In this document: one piece after another, positions 17,090 to 25,485 of the stretch
Position numbering within the stretch: the first letter of the stretch is position 1
Layout of the letters: the number at the start of each line of letters is the position of its first letter
NCBI RefSeq assembly: GCF_017377575.1
Contig: NZ_JAFREM010000018.1
Coordinates: 124,001 to 188,000, forward strand
Direction of reading: 5' to 3'
DNA from: Candidatus Enterococcus moelleringii
Lineage (GTDB): Bacteria; Bacillota; Bacilli; Lactobacillales; Enterococcaceae
Length of the DNA: 64,000 nt
Program-made: the position numbers and the translations under genes
The notes under the pieces: model-generated
The model's database searches: none
What the model was told of the DNA's origin: nothing
The model's input: only the letters and a program-made list of their open reading frames with translations

Positions 17090-17773
17090 ATGAAAGCAAT
17101 TGAAGTTGCCAATATCAAAAAAACATATGGCACGGGAGAATCGGCATTTGAAGCACTAAAGGGAGTCAGCTTCAGCATTAAAAAAGGGGAGTCGGTGGCC
17201 ATCATCGGCAAAAGCGGCTCAGGAAAGTCGACCTTGATGCACATTTTAGCACTGCTGGATCAGCCAACTTCGGGAGATATTTTTGTTGGAGGAAAAGATC
17301 CTAACCAAATGAACAGTAAAGAGCTTAACACGACGCGGAATCAAACCTATGGCTTCGTCTTCCAGCAATTTTTCATGAACGCCAAAGATACTGTTTTAGA
17401 AAATGTCATTCTGCCATTGAAAATAGCTGGGGTAGGCAAACAGGAACGCAAGCAGGCGGCAATCGAGGCCCTAACATCGGTTGGCTTAGCGGAAAAAATC
17501 AACAACAAAGCCAATGATTTATCCGGGGGACAAAAGCAGCGGGTATGTATTGCACGGGCTTTAGTCAATCAGCCGGAGATTATTTTTGCCGATGAGCCCA
17601 CCGGGAATTTGGACACAGCTACCGGCGAACGAATTGAAAACCTGCTGTTCAATTTGAATAAAGAAAAAAATATTACGCTGATTGTCGTGACTCACGATGA
17701 AGAGCTGGCGGCAAGATGTGACCGCCAAATTCACATCAAGGACGGATTAATTATGAAGGAGGCACTAGCATGA
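17090..17773 (+). CDS. ABC transporter ATP-binding protein, MacB/LolD-type
   Basis: A 227-residue nucleotide-binding protein with Walker A IIGKSGSGKST, signature LSGGQKQRVCIARAL and Walker B IIFADEPTGNLDT. The GNLDT form is typical of the MacB/LolD/FtsE group. The permease start overlaps its stop by 4 bp. Such pairs export peptides or lipids, or transmit mechanical force to the envelope. Confidence 0.9.
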   Translation: MKAIEVANIKKTYGTGESAFEALKGVSFSIKKGESVAIIGKSGSGKSTLMHILALLDQPTSGDIFVGGKDPNQMNSKELNTTRNQTYGFVFQQFFMNAKDTVLENVILPLKIAGVGKQERKQAAIEALTSVGLAEKINNKANDLSGGQKQRVCIARALVNQPEIIFADEPTGNLDTATGERIENLLFNLNKEKNITLIVVTHDEELAARCDRQIHIKDGLIMKEALA

Positions 17774-19050
17774 AATTTTTAGATGTGATTCAATCAGCAA
17801 GCTCCAACCTATGGCGCAATAAAGGTCGAACGATTTTGACCATTATTGCCATCTTTATTGGCGCCTTCACGATTTCTTTGACCAGTGGTGTGAATAGTGG
17901 GGTCAATAGTTACATTGACCAGCAGCTTAGGGAAGCGGGAAGTAAGGAACTGCTGGCAATCAAGTCGGAAAGCCTGTCAAATGGCATGACTATTTCTCAG
18001 TCGAAACCTAAAGAATACTCTTCAGAGGATGGGGCAGATGGTACCGAAAGCTATTTGACCGACGAGGATATCCAGGACATTAAGCAGTTAGCCAATATCG
18101 AAAAAGTTGAGCCTTTTCAACAGAGCTCGCCGGATTACATTCAAGGGGATACGGATAAGAAATACCTAGTTTCTACCGTCAGTAAATCCGACGTAACAAT
18201 CGATCTGGAAGCTGGCCGCGAAGTAACCGGGAACAGCACCGATTACGAAATTGCCCTGGCACCGGAATATGTGAAAAGTCTAGGTTATTCTTCACCTAAG
18301 GATGCTTTAGGCAAAATCGTTACGCTGGCCGTTACGATCCAAGCAACCGGGGAGCAAGAGCTGATCAAAGCAAAAGTTGTCGGGGTTCGCAATGTCAGCC
18401 TGACCCAACAAGGAAAGTCAATCATCAGCACGGCGCTGTCGAATCGCATGGTGGAAATCAGCGAATCAGGGATGCCGGAATCCATGAAGCATCATTATGC
18501 CATCCTTACCGCCAGAATGAAAAAAGACTTGTCGACCAAACAAGTCACTGCCATCAAATCACAGCTAAGCGACATGGGCTATGCCGCCCAAACCGTGGAG
18601 GATGAAATGGGCATGATCCGGCAAATCGTCAATGCGATTACCGGCGTGCTAACCTTGTTCGCGGCAATTGCGCTGCTGGCAGCCAGCTTTGGTATTGTCA
18701 ATACCCTATACATGTCGGTTCAAGATCGCACCCGAGAAATCGGCTTGATGAAGGCGATGGGGATGAGTGGCGGAAAAGTGTTCCTAACCTTTAGTGTCGA
18801 AGCGTTGCTGATTGGCTTTTGGGGAGGATTACTGGGAATAGGCGGTGCAGCAGCTGCTGGTCACTTCATCAATCAAGTGGCAGTTGATACATTTTTGAAC
18901 GGTCTGACCGGATTTGAGCTGATTCAATTCTCGCTGCCAAGTATGGCTGCAGTTATTCTGATTATTATGCTGATTGCCTTTTTGGCGGGGACACTGCCGG
19001 CGAATCGCGCGGCGCGGTTGGACCCGATTACGGCGTTAAGGTATGAATAA
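17770..19050 (+). CDS. ABC permease, MacB/FtsX-type
   Basis: A 426-residue permease: one N-terminal membrane helix (about 18-40), a large extracytoplasmic core domain (about 45-280, MacB_PCD-like), then three C-terminal helices of the FtsX fold (VQDRTREIGLMKAMGMSGGKVF is the conserved loop). It overlaps the ATPase gene by 4 bp (ATGA). With that gene it forms the second exporter under the shared TetR operator. Confidence 0.9.
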   Translation: MKFLDVIQSASSNLWRNKGRTILTIIAIFIGAFTISLTSGVNSGVNSYIDQQLREAGSKELLAIKSESLSNGMTISQSKPKEYSSEDGADGTESYLTDEDIQDIKQLANIEKVEPFQQSSPDYIQGDTDKKYLVSTVSKSDVTIDLEAGREVTGNSTDYEIALAPEYVKSLGYSSPKDALGKIVTLAVTIQATGEQELIKAKVVGVRNVSLTQQGKSIISTALSNRMVEISESGMPESMKHHYAILTARMKKDLSTKQVTAIKSQLSDMGYAAQTVEDEMGMIRQIVNAITGVLTLFAAIALLAASFGIVNTLYMSVQDRTREIGLMKAMGMSGGKVFLTFSVEALLIGFWGGLLGIGGAAAAGHFINQVAVDTFLNGLTGFELIQFSLPSMAAVILIIMLIAFLAGTLPANRAARLDPITALRYE

Positions 19051-19092
19051 GTGAGAAGTTAGCTGAAAGTAAAAGCAAAAAAATATCAAAGG

Positions 19093-19121
19093 AACGGTGG
19101 CAGGTCGTGGTCACCGTTTTT
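19093..19121 (+). terminator. Terminator of the MacB-type operon
   Basis: Arms AACGGTG and CACCGTT (with a one-base extension) followed by a T run. Confidence 0.7.
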
Positions 19122-19332
19122 TATGATACAACGAGATTTTTTCGTCTTTTTGCGTAACTTATAGTAAGACCACTTTTACTCGATTTGATTGATGAGCAAT
19201 TACTGCAAACAACGTCCTCAGGTATCCTACATGACAGTAACGAAAAATAGATATAAAATGTTACTATGATTATCGATTTAAAGCTGATATTATAGGGATA
19301 ATAGGATATTCATTTATAAAGAGGTGGTAATT

Positions 19333-19941
19333 ATGTCTAGAACGACGAAAGAACAAATTCTAGCAAAAATCAAACGAGCGCCAAAAGGAAAACTGTTTAT
19401 CATTAACGACTTTACTAGTACCGGTAGCGATGAGGCGATTCGTAAGACGCTGCACGAGCTGGCAAAAGAAGGAACAATTACACGAGTGTATCATGGAATC
19501 TACCAAAAAATTAATCATAATGAATTTTTGGATTTGGAAATTCCAGCAACACCATTGGAAATAGCTGAAGCAATTGCTCGGAAGAATCGGTGGACAATTG
19601 CTCCAGCAAAAGATTTGGCTTTGAATCAACTGGGATTAGATACCCAAGTTCCTAACAGCTATGACTTTATTTCAGACGGACCTAGTAAAACCGTTGATTT
19701 AGCAGATGGAAGACAAATTACTTTTAGGCACGTAACGCAAAGAGAGAGCTTGTTGAATCCCAACTCTTCCTTAGTGGTCGAAGCGTTTAAAGCTTTAGGA
19801 AAGGAGCGTGTGACAGATCAAGTTTTACAGCAGGTGAGATATAAACTAAGTGATGCGCAGTTTAAACAACTCCAAAAAGACGTCGTTTATTCTCGCGCGT
19901 GGATCAGGGAAAAAATAAGAAAGATGGAGGAAACTATATGA
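19333..19941 (+). CDS. AbiEi-like antitoxin (DUF6088 family)
   Basis: The N-terminal winged helix region (IINDFTSTGSDEAIRKTLHELAKEGTITRVYHGIYQKI) and following domain (PLEIAEAIARKNRWTIAPA, ALNQLGLDTQVP) are those of type IV antitoxins of the AbiE group. ATG 19333 follows GAGGTGG; an in-frame GTG at 19324 lies inside that site. It overlaps the toxin gene by 4 bp (ATGA). AbiEi-type proteins repress their own promoter and neutralise the nucleotidyltransferase toxin. The pair is typical cargo of mobile elements. Confidence 0.85.
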   Translation: MSRTTKEQILAKIKRAPKGKLFIINDFTSTGSDEAIRKTLHELAKEGTITRVYHGIYQKINHNEFLDLEIPATPLEIAEAIARKNRWTIAPAKDLALNQLGLDTQVPNSYDFISDGPSKTVDLADGRQITFRHVTQRESLLNPNSSLVVEAFKALGKERVTDQVLQQVRYKLSDAQFKQLQKDVVYSRAWIREKIRKMEETI

Positions 19942-20936
19942 TCGAGTTTTCTAAACAATCTGAAAGGACAAGGAGAGATGCGTTTGTCGCAGTAGGTCAG
20001 AAGCTAGGGTTAAGCGAAGCAATAGTAGAAAAAGATTTTTATGTTGTTTTGATGTTGGACCTTCTTTTTCACCACAGCAGTTTTCACGATCATTTTGCTT
20101 TTAAGGGTGGGACTAGTTTGTCCAAGTCTTATGGTATTATCGAACGCTTTTCGGAAGATATTGATGTAGTGATGGATTGGCGGTTATTGGGGTTAACAGA
20201 CGATGAAGTGTGGCAAGAACGATCCAATACTCAACAAGATAAATTCAACCGTAAGATCAATGTACAAGCGGGTGTTTGGATTGAAGAATTTTTGTTGCCG
20301 GATTTTATTGAAACCTTGGAACGGCTTGGCTTGGATAAATTTCGAGTTTATTTAAGACAAGAAGACAGAGAAACAATAATTATCGAGTATCCTCGTAGCT
20401 TTGAACTCGCTACTATTTTACCGGAAATTCGTTTGGAGATAGGACCCTTAGCTGCGTGGACACCAAGTGAAATAAAACCAATCCAAAGCTATGTTGCTGA
20501 AGCTATACCTCATGTTTTTCAAGAAAGTATGACAAATATTCCTACCGTTGAAGCAAAACGAACTTTTTGGGAGAAGTTGACTATTTTGCATAAGGAAGCG
20601 AATCGACGCAATAATCATTCAGCACGGCGTATTTCCCGACATTATTACGATGTTTATATGTTAGGGCATAGTTCAGTCAAAGAAGAGGCCTTTGAAGATT
20701 TGTCACTATTAGACCGTGTTGTAGAGTTTAAAAGGAAATTTTATCTGGATAATTCTGCTAAATACGAAGATGCAACAACTAAAAAAATAAAACTTATCCC
20801 CAAAGAATCGCTAGTGGGACAATTGCAGCAAGATTATCAAGATATGTTTCCGATGTTTTTTGAGACACCTCCTGAATTCACCCAAGTCATGAGGTATTTA
20901 GAAGAATTAGAACAGGAAATTCATGGTTTGAACTAA
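19938..20936 (+). CDS. AbiEii/AbiGii-family nucleotidyltransferase toxin
   Basis: The protein carries the nucleotidyltransferase signature FKGGTSLSKSYGIIERFSEDIDVVM (G-S...D-x-D) near residues 54-79 and the family motif RRISRHYYDVYML near 232-244. AbiEii-type toxins transfer nucleotides, probably to tRNA, and stop growth in phage-infected cells. RBS GATGGAGG precedes ATG 19938. Coupled to the antitoxin by a 4-bp overlap; both frames are intact. Confidence 0.85.
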   Translation: MIEFSKQSERTRRDAFVAVGQKLGLSEAIVEKDFYVVLMLDLLFHHSSFHDHFAFKGGTSLSKSYGIIERFSEDIDVVMDWRLLGLTDDEVWQERSNTQQDKFNRKINVQAGVWIEEFLLPDFIETLERLGLDKFRVYLRQEDRETIIIEYPRSFELATILPEIRLEIGPLAAWTPSEIKPIQSYVAEAIPHVFQESMTNIPTVEAKRTFWEKLTILHKEANRRNNHSARRISRHYYDVYMLGHSSVKEEAFEDLSLLDRVVEFKRKFYLDNSAKYEDATTKKIKLIPKESLVGQLQQDYQDMFPMFFETPPEFTQVMRYLEELEQEIHGLN

Positions 20937-21190
20937 GTAAAAACTAAGCGGGTTTAGATTTTTGAACTAGGCTGTCTAAGTTGAATTCCTCCATTGAATA
21001 GTATCGACTCGGTGAAGTACTTGCTAAAACAAGACGCCAAAATCTCGAAATCAAAAACTCGCAGGTCTGTTGGCAGCTGGAGTATTCCAACAAATCTACG
21101 AGTTAATATGACTACTTCAGGTAGGAACAGATGAGTTCCGATCAATGTAAAATCTCCACAGTTCCACCAACTAAACACCCAACTATCCAC
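20937..21190. other. Stretch between AbiE and KTR genes
   Basis: About 250 bp. An 88-codon minus-strand frame spans 20954-21220, but it overlaps the KTR terminator and lacks a ribosome binding site, so it is not called a gene. Apart from the terminator at its edge nothing else was recognised. Confidence 0.4.
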
Positions 21191-21240
21191 AAAAAGAGCC
21201 GATAACGTCAAAGGATTCACTCCTCATCGTTATCGGCTCT
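21191..21240 (-). terminator. Terminator of the KTR gene, overlapping its stop codon
   Basis: Long arms AGAGCCGATAACG and CGTTATCGGCTCT; on the minus strand the hairpin is followed by a T run. The stop codon of the KTR gene lies inside the stem. Confidence 0.8.
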
Positions 21241-21418
21241 GCGTCTTAGCGTCGGGCTCTTCTATGATTGTTAGTTTTGCATTCGTGATATTTACCAAGG
21301 TTTCCTGTTTGCATTTGGGGCAGTATAACGGGAGCTTGCTGATGATGGTATCTCGGCGAACTTTGATCCGGGTCTTTCCGTGGCACACTGGACAACTTAT
21401 CCATGAAGCTTCTTTCAA
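21230..21418 (-). CDS. Cysteine-rich KTR domain protein
   Basis: A short protein with WISCPVCHGKTRIKVRRDT and LPLYCPKCKQETLVN, two C-x2-C pairs around the KTR motif (PF14205), and the typical C-terminal EPDAKTQSR. Such genes are common in Tn916-like and other conjugative elements of Gram-positive cocci. A zinc ribbon is likely; the function is unknown. Start is probably TTG 21418 with GAGG upstream (an earlier TTG at 21427 is too close to it). Next to the AbiE pair it marks this stretch as former mobile-element cargo. Confidence 0.75.
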   Translation of the reverse strand: MKEASWISCPVCHGKTRIKVRRDTIISKLPLYCPKCKQETLVNITNAKLTIIEEPDAKTQSR

Positions 21419-21467
21419 GTGGAACAACCTCTTTTCATCGTTTTATTTGCGGATGGCTGAATAATTC

Positions 21468-22238
21468 CTAAGATGTTTTCCTTTTGTAGACCTGCAATGA
21501 GCAGAAATAGGCGACAATAATGATCCCGATACACCAAGTCAAGGCGAGCAACAGGTCATTGTTCAAAGGTAAATCCAACGTCAATGATCGGATACTATTA
21601 ATAATCGGCGTCATGGGCTGCGCTTTAGCAAACCAGCGAATACTGCTGCTCAGGGATTCCACCGGCGCAAAGCCAGAACTGACAAAGGGTAAAATAAATA
21701 GCGGAAGCATCAAACTGCTGGCACCGTCAACTGTTCTAGAGAGCAGGCCGCACAGCACGCCAAGTAAGGAAACAGTGAAGTTTACGACAATCAACAGGCC
21801 AGCAACGATACACCAATCGACAAAGCTGCCTTGGGGTCTAAATCCTAGTAATAAAGCAGTAAGAAAGATGATAACCGTCGAAATCGTATTTCTAACAACA
21901 CCTGCGAGGGTATGCCCCATCAGGACGGCTGATTTTGAAATTGACATGGTACGGAAGCGATCGATGATCCCGGTTTTCATATCGCTAGCGACATTCATGG
22001 CGGAATATTGCGACGCTTGACCAATGCTTTGCAGGATAATGCCGGGGACAATGAAATCGATGTAGTTAAAATTCTCAATATCCGAAATGCTTCCAAAGAT
22101 GGTCCCAAACAGCAGCATCAGGACAAATGGTACGATCGTTGCTACCAAGATGGCTTCAGGATTTCTTAGGGAGATGCACAAACAACGGGTAAACATCGTC
22201 CATGAATCAGAAATGAGGCTTCTTTTTGGCTTAGACAT
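21468..22238 (-). CDS. ABC-2 type permease, DrrB-type
   Basis: Six membrane segments with the ABC-2 pattern (YIDFIVPGIILQ, GIIDRFRTMSIS, GFRPQGSF). It is the paralogue of the permease at 16163. ATG 22238 follows AAGGAGG and overlaps the ATPase stop by 8 bp. Last gene of a two-gene exporter operon controlled by the TetR gene at 23229. Confidence 0.9.
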   Translation of the reverse strand: MSKPKRSLISDSWTMFTRCLCISLRNPEAILVATIVPFVLMLLFGTIFGSISDIENFNYIDFIVPGIILQSIGQASQYSAMNVASDMKTGIIDRFRTMSISKSAVLMGHTLAGVVRNTISTVIIFLTALLLGFRPQGSFVDWCIVAGLLIVVNFTVSLLGVLCGLLSRTVDGASSLMLPLFILPFVSSGFAPVESLSSSIRWFAKAQPMTPIINSIRSLTLDLPLNNDLLLALTWCIGIIIVAYFCSLQVYKRKTS

Positions 22239-23085
22239 AGGTGTTTTCCTCCTTTTTTTCATCAATTAATGTTAAGAATACATCCTCCAACGAAGGCAGA
22301 TTTTGCTCAATCTCGTTCACTGCAACCTGGTTCTCACGCAACACTGCCATCGCTTTTTCCCCATGTTCTTCGCTATCAAAATTTAGTTTGACTCCGCGAT
22401 TGGGCAGGATGTTTTTTAGCGATTCGGGGGTACCTTCTACCAGAATCCGTCCTTTATGAAGAATGCCAACATTGTCAGCCAGATATTCTGCTTCCTCTAG
22501 ATATTGCGTTGTCAGAAATACCGTGGTTCCGTTTTCCGAAAGTCCTTTGACTAAATCCCACATGGCGTTGCGAGTCTGAGGGTCCAGTCCGGTGGTGGGC
22601 TCATCCAGGAAGATGATTTCCGGATTCCCCATTAGGCTCATGGCAATATCCAATCGTCGTCGCATTCCCCCTGAATAGGCGGCAACGTTGCGATCAGCGG
22701 CATCGGTTAAGTCAAATAGCGTTAGCCATTCTTCCGTTTTGGCCTTCACATCAGGCAGGCCTTTTAGCCGTCCAATCAGCTTCAAATTTTCTCTGCCGGT
22801 TAAAATCTCATCCACAGCCACAAATTGACCGGTCAAACTGATCCGCTCCCGGACTTCATCCCCTTGGGTGACGACATCAAAGCCGTTGATGGAAGCCTTC
22901 CCGCCATCTGGCTTCAGCAAAGTCGACAGAATTTTAACGACGGTGGTTTTTCCGGCACCGTTAGAACCTAGTAGGGCATAGATGGTTCCTTTTGGGACCG
23001 AGAAATTGACTTCCTTTAGAACTTCCTTGTCTTGAAAACTTTTCTTTAGTGCGGTTACGGTAATCGAAGTGTTTGATTTCGACAC
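22231..23085 (-). CDS. ABC transporter ATP-binding protein, DrrA-type
   Basis: Walker A LLGSNGAGKTT, signature YSGGMRRRLDIAMS and Walker B IIFLDEPTTGLDPQ are identical to those of the ATPase at 15217. Length is 284 residues. GTG start at 23085 is supported by AAAGGAGGAG upstream. An operator-like element stands 51 bp upstream of the start and is repeated before the divergent-lying TetR gene's own start. Likely exports a hydrophobic toxic compound. Confidence 0.9.
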   Translation of the reverse strand: MSKSNTSITVTALKKSFQDKEVLKEVNFSVPKGTIYALLGSNGAGKTTVVKILSTLLKPDGGKASINGFDVVTQGDEVRERISLTGQFVAVDEILTGRENLKLIGRLKGLPDVKAKTEEWLTLFDLTDAADRNVAAYSGGMRRRLDIAMSLMGNPEIIFLDEPTTGLDPQTRNAMWDLVKGLSENGTTVFLTTQYLEEAEYLADNVGILHKGRILVEGTPESLKNILPNRGVKLNFDSEEHGEKAMAVLRENQVAVNEIEQNLPSLEDVFLTLIDEKKEENTYV

Positions 23086-23135
23086 GCTAGCTCCTCCTTT
23101 TTTCTCAATACGCTTGAATCATAGCAACAAAACTT

Positions 23136-23156
23136 ACATACCTACCGAATGAATGT
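23136..23156. promoter_or_regulatory. TetR-type operator before the DrrAB-type operon
   Basis: A 21-bp element containing CCGAATGAATGT. Its reverse complement matches the element at 23880-23900 at 17 or 18 of 21 positions, including ACATTC-TTCGGTA. Confidence 0.65.
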
Positions 23157-23228
23157 ATAAAGCTAAAATAAAAATTGTCCGGTAAAAGACAATTTTATTC
23201 TTCAAGCCAAGAGCGGCTGATCTCTTTA

Positions 23229-23864
23229 TTATTCAGAAAAATACTCCGAGGTGGAGATGATGTTTTCCATTTCTTGGTCAAATATCGGTGCGCCCATTTT
23301 TTCAAATACGCTGGCGATAAATAGATATCTTTGGCGAACTTCTTCGTTTCCGCCTGGAAATAGGGAAGGCAAGAACCACAAATTGCTCAAAACGAAGAAC
23401 TCAGCAATAACTTGCGCATTTTCTACCGGAATCGAGCCATCTCTTTGTCCTTCTTCAATTAATTCGAGACAGTTAGGGTAGAGGATCCGATAATTTGATT
23501 CCAGCGTCCGGGATAAAACATGGGGATTGTCCATCAGTGGAATCGACTGCTTCATTAAATCGATTTGCTCTTCATCGGTTTTGTTTAACTTAACCAACAT
23601 TCTCATTTTTTCCAGCGCATTTAACTCTGGATGTTTTTTCACCATCTCAAAGGGGTTATTTTCGAAGAACATTTTGTCTTCCAGCGCATTCATTATTTCT
23701 TCCTTGGATTTAAAATGATAGTACACTGCGCCTTTGGTCAGACCGTCTAATTCATTAACAATGTCTTGAATGGTGGTATGATCGTAGCCTTTTTCAAGAA
23801 ATAGCCGTTTAGAGGCCTCTAAAATTTTATCTACAGTTACTTCAGGGTATTTATTTCTGGCCAT
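23229..23864 (-). CDS. TetR/AcrR family repressor
   Basis: TetR helix-turn-helix at residues about 12-58 (ASKRLFLEKGYDHTTIQDI, LTKGAVYYHFKSKEEIM) and helical sensor domain; 211 residues. RBS AAAGGAGA. It lies upstream of, and in the same direction as, the DrrAB-type pair. Matching palindromic elements stand before both transcription starts, so it probably represses itself and the exporter. Confidence 0.9.
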   Translation of the reverse strand: MARNKYPEVTVDKILEASKRLFLEKGYDHTTIQDIVNELDGLTKGAVYYHFKSKEEIMNALEDKMFFENNPFEMVKKHPELNALEKMRMLVKLNKTDEEQIDLMKQSIPLMDNPHVLSRTLESNYRILYPNCLELIEEGQRDGSIPVENAQVIAEFFVLSNLWFLPSLFPGGNEEVRQRYLFIASVFEKMGAPIFDQEMENIISTSEYFSE

Positions 23865-23879
23865 GTTGGTCTCCTTTTA

Positions 23880-23900
23880 ACATTCGTTCGGTATGAATGT
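23880..23900. promoter_or_regulatory. TetR-type operator before the TetR gene
   Basis: A 21-bp element with arms ACATTC and GAATGT around GTTCGGTAT, 16 bp before the TetR start. It is a relative of the element at 23136. Confidence 0.7.
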
Positions 23901-23986
23901 ATTGTATAATGCCTACAGCTATTTGTCAAAGGCAGATCTTCCTGAACAACCGCAAGAATTTTAAGGAAAAAACGTCTTGCACATTT

Positions 23987-24005
23987 AGGTTAACGGTGTT
24001 AACCT
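23987..24005. promoter_or_regulatory. Perfect palindrome before the 24028 TetR gene
   Basis: Arms AGGTTAAC and GTTAACCT around GGT. A TTGCAC (23977-23982) just upstream can act as -35 box, so the palindrome covers the spacer and -10 area. Confidence 0.75.
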
Positions 24006-24027
24006 AATAACATCGGAGGTGCAGCAA

Positions 24028-24618
24028 ATGACGGATTCAAGAAGAACAGATACGAAAATGAAGCTGATCGAAACAGCGCTAGAAGAGATCCAGCAAAAGG
24101 GCTATCAAAATGTGTCTATCAGAGAAATCGCCAAAAAGAATCAACTAACGGCGGCAGCGGTGTACAAACACTTTGGTGGTAAGGATGATTTGTTTTTAGA
24201 AGTATTGAAGCAGGCTTCGCAAAAATTCGAGGAGTTTATCACTGAATATCTGGCTGAACATCAAACAGAGGATAGCTATCAGAAGGTGATACTGTTGGGT
24301 GAAGCCAACATCCGTTGGAACGAAGACGAAGCGATGCTGGCGGACTTTCTATTTTTCAGCCCGGTGGCAACTAGTGCGCTGCAGGAACATATCGATGATC
24401 CAAGCAACCCATTCCTCGGCTTGAGCAAGAACTACGAGATTATCGCCAGCTTTGCGGAGGATAATCGGATGGACATTGATGCCAAAACGATGTTCATTCA
24501 GATGTGGTCATTTATTCAAGGCTATGCCACGTTGGTGAAAAATCATATTTGCGTCTATGACCGCGCATTTATCGAAGAAACGTTGGACGCCTTGATTCGG
24601 GGATTGACCAGTAAATAA
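24028..24618 (+). CDS. TetR/AcrR family repressor
   Basis: TetR helix-turn-helix at residues about 10-56 (ALEEIQQKGYQNVSIREIAKK, AAAVYKHFGGKDDLFLEV). ATG 24028 follows CGGAGG; an in-frame GTG at 24019 lies within that site. It is the first gene of a three-gene operon with an FMN-binding protein and a membrane protein. A perfect palindrome over its promoter points to autoregulation of the whole operon. Confidence 0.9.
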   Translation: MTDSRRTDTKMKLIETALEEIQQKGYQNVSIREIAKKNQLTAAAVYKHFGGKDDLFLEVLKQASQKFEEFITEYLAEHQTEDSYQKVILLGEANIRWNEDEAMLADFLFFSPVATSALQEHIDDPSNPFLGLSKNYEIIASFAEDNRMDIDAKTMFIQMWSFIQGYATLVKNHICVYDRAFIEETLDALIRGLTSK

Positions 24619-24636
24619 AAAAGGGAGAGTATTTAG

Positions 24637-25035
24637 GTGAACAAAAAAATGAAGATTGTTTTAGCATTAGTAGCAGTAGCTATTGTTGTCGGAGGCGGGT
24701 ATGGCATTTATTCCATGCAGCGCACCAAAAAATACCGTCAAGCAGTCAAAGATACGGTGATCAATGAAGTGGATCTGTCGCAGGTAGCCGATGGCAGCTA
24801 CACCGGTTCCCACGATGTTGATATGATCAATGCGACCGTGCAGGTGGATGTGAAAGACCACAAAATCACCAACATCGAACTAGTGGAGCATATGAATGAC
24901 CAAGGGGAAGCCGCGGAAAAGATCGTACCTGAGATGGTTAGCCAACAAAAGATCAAAGTCGATGCGGTTTCAGGTGCCACTAACTCCAGCAAGGTGATTC
25001 AAAAAGCCGTGCAAAATGCCTTAGAGGAAAACTAG
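24637..25035 (+). CDS. Membrane-anchored FMN-binding domain protein
   Basis: An N-terminal membrane anchor (about residues 6-26) is followed by an extracytoplasmic FMN_bind domain (PF04205, about 50-130). The motif D-A-V-S-G-A-T (109-115) is the recognition site for covalent flavinylation by ApbE; FMN would be attached to T115 through phosphate. GTG start is supported by AAGGGAGAG 7 bp upstream. The next gene, 1 bp downstream, encodes a probable haem-binding membrane protein. Together they suggest electron transfer from the membrane to an outside flavin. Confidence 0.85.
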   Translation: MNKKMKIVLALVAVAIVVGGGYGIYSMQRTKKYRQAVKDTVINEVDLSQVADGSYTGSHDVDMINATVQVDVKDHKITNIELVEHMNDQGEAAEKIVPEMVSQQKIKVDAVSGATNSSKVIQKAVQNALEEN

Positions 25036-25036
25036 T

Positions 25037-25372
25037 ATGCCGCTTTCAAGTATCCTAGGCTGGATCGGGGCAGCCTGCATGATTCCCTTGATGCTCAACG
25101 GCGTCCGCTCCAAGCACAAGATAATGCGCTTTTTTCACAAAAATCATTACCTGTTTGGCTGGATGATGCTGATCGTGATTACTTTCCATGTCTTGATGAT
25201 GTTCGGGATCATCCTAAAGCATCCCATCGGAATCGCGGCGTATATTTTGCTGGTGATCTTAAACAGTTTGCTTTTTGTTAAAAAGAAAAGTAAACGATTG
25301 ATCAGTAGTCATAAGATTCTGGCGATAGTGCTAGTGGTGTTGGTTGTGCTGCATGTTTTTTTGAAGGTGTAG
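25037..25372 (+). CDS. Probable di-haem b membrane protein
   Basis: A 111-residue protein with four membrane helices. Histidines H37 and H51, and H92 and H106, are each 14 residues apart within or next to helices, the H-x13-H spacing that binds two b-type haems in ferric reductase-like and cytochrome b-type proteins. It follows the FMN-binding gene by 1 bp. The likely role is passing electrons across the membrane to the flavin. The family was not recognised by name; the haem role is inferred from the histidine pattern and context. Confidence 0.65.
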   Translation: MPLSSILGWIGAACMIPLMLNGVRSKHKIMRFFHKNHYLFGWMMLIVITFHVLMMFGIILKHPIGIAAYILLVILNSLLFVKKKSKRLISSHKILAIVLVVLVVLHVFLKV

Positions 25373-25432
25373 CCGGTAAGCTGAACTCGTGAGAAGTCAT
25401 GCTTGGCAAGTACGATTACAGCCTCGCTAAAC

Positions 25433-25485
25433 AAAAAAGTCAAATTGCTTCTGAATGGATTACTCAGAACAATTTGACTTTTTTT
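25433..25485. terminator. Bidirectional terminator
   Basis: Perfect 15-bp arms AAAAAAGTCAAATTG and CAATTTGACTTTTTT around a 22-base loop. It serves the flavin/haem operon and the convergent CPBP gene. Confidence 0.85.

Noticed and set aside
20954-21220. 88-codon minus-strand frame after the KTR gene
   Set aside because: It starts inside the KTR terminator, has no RBS and no recognisable domain.
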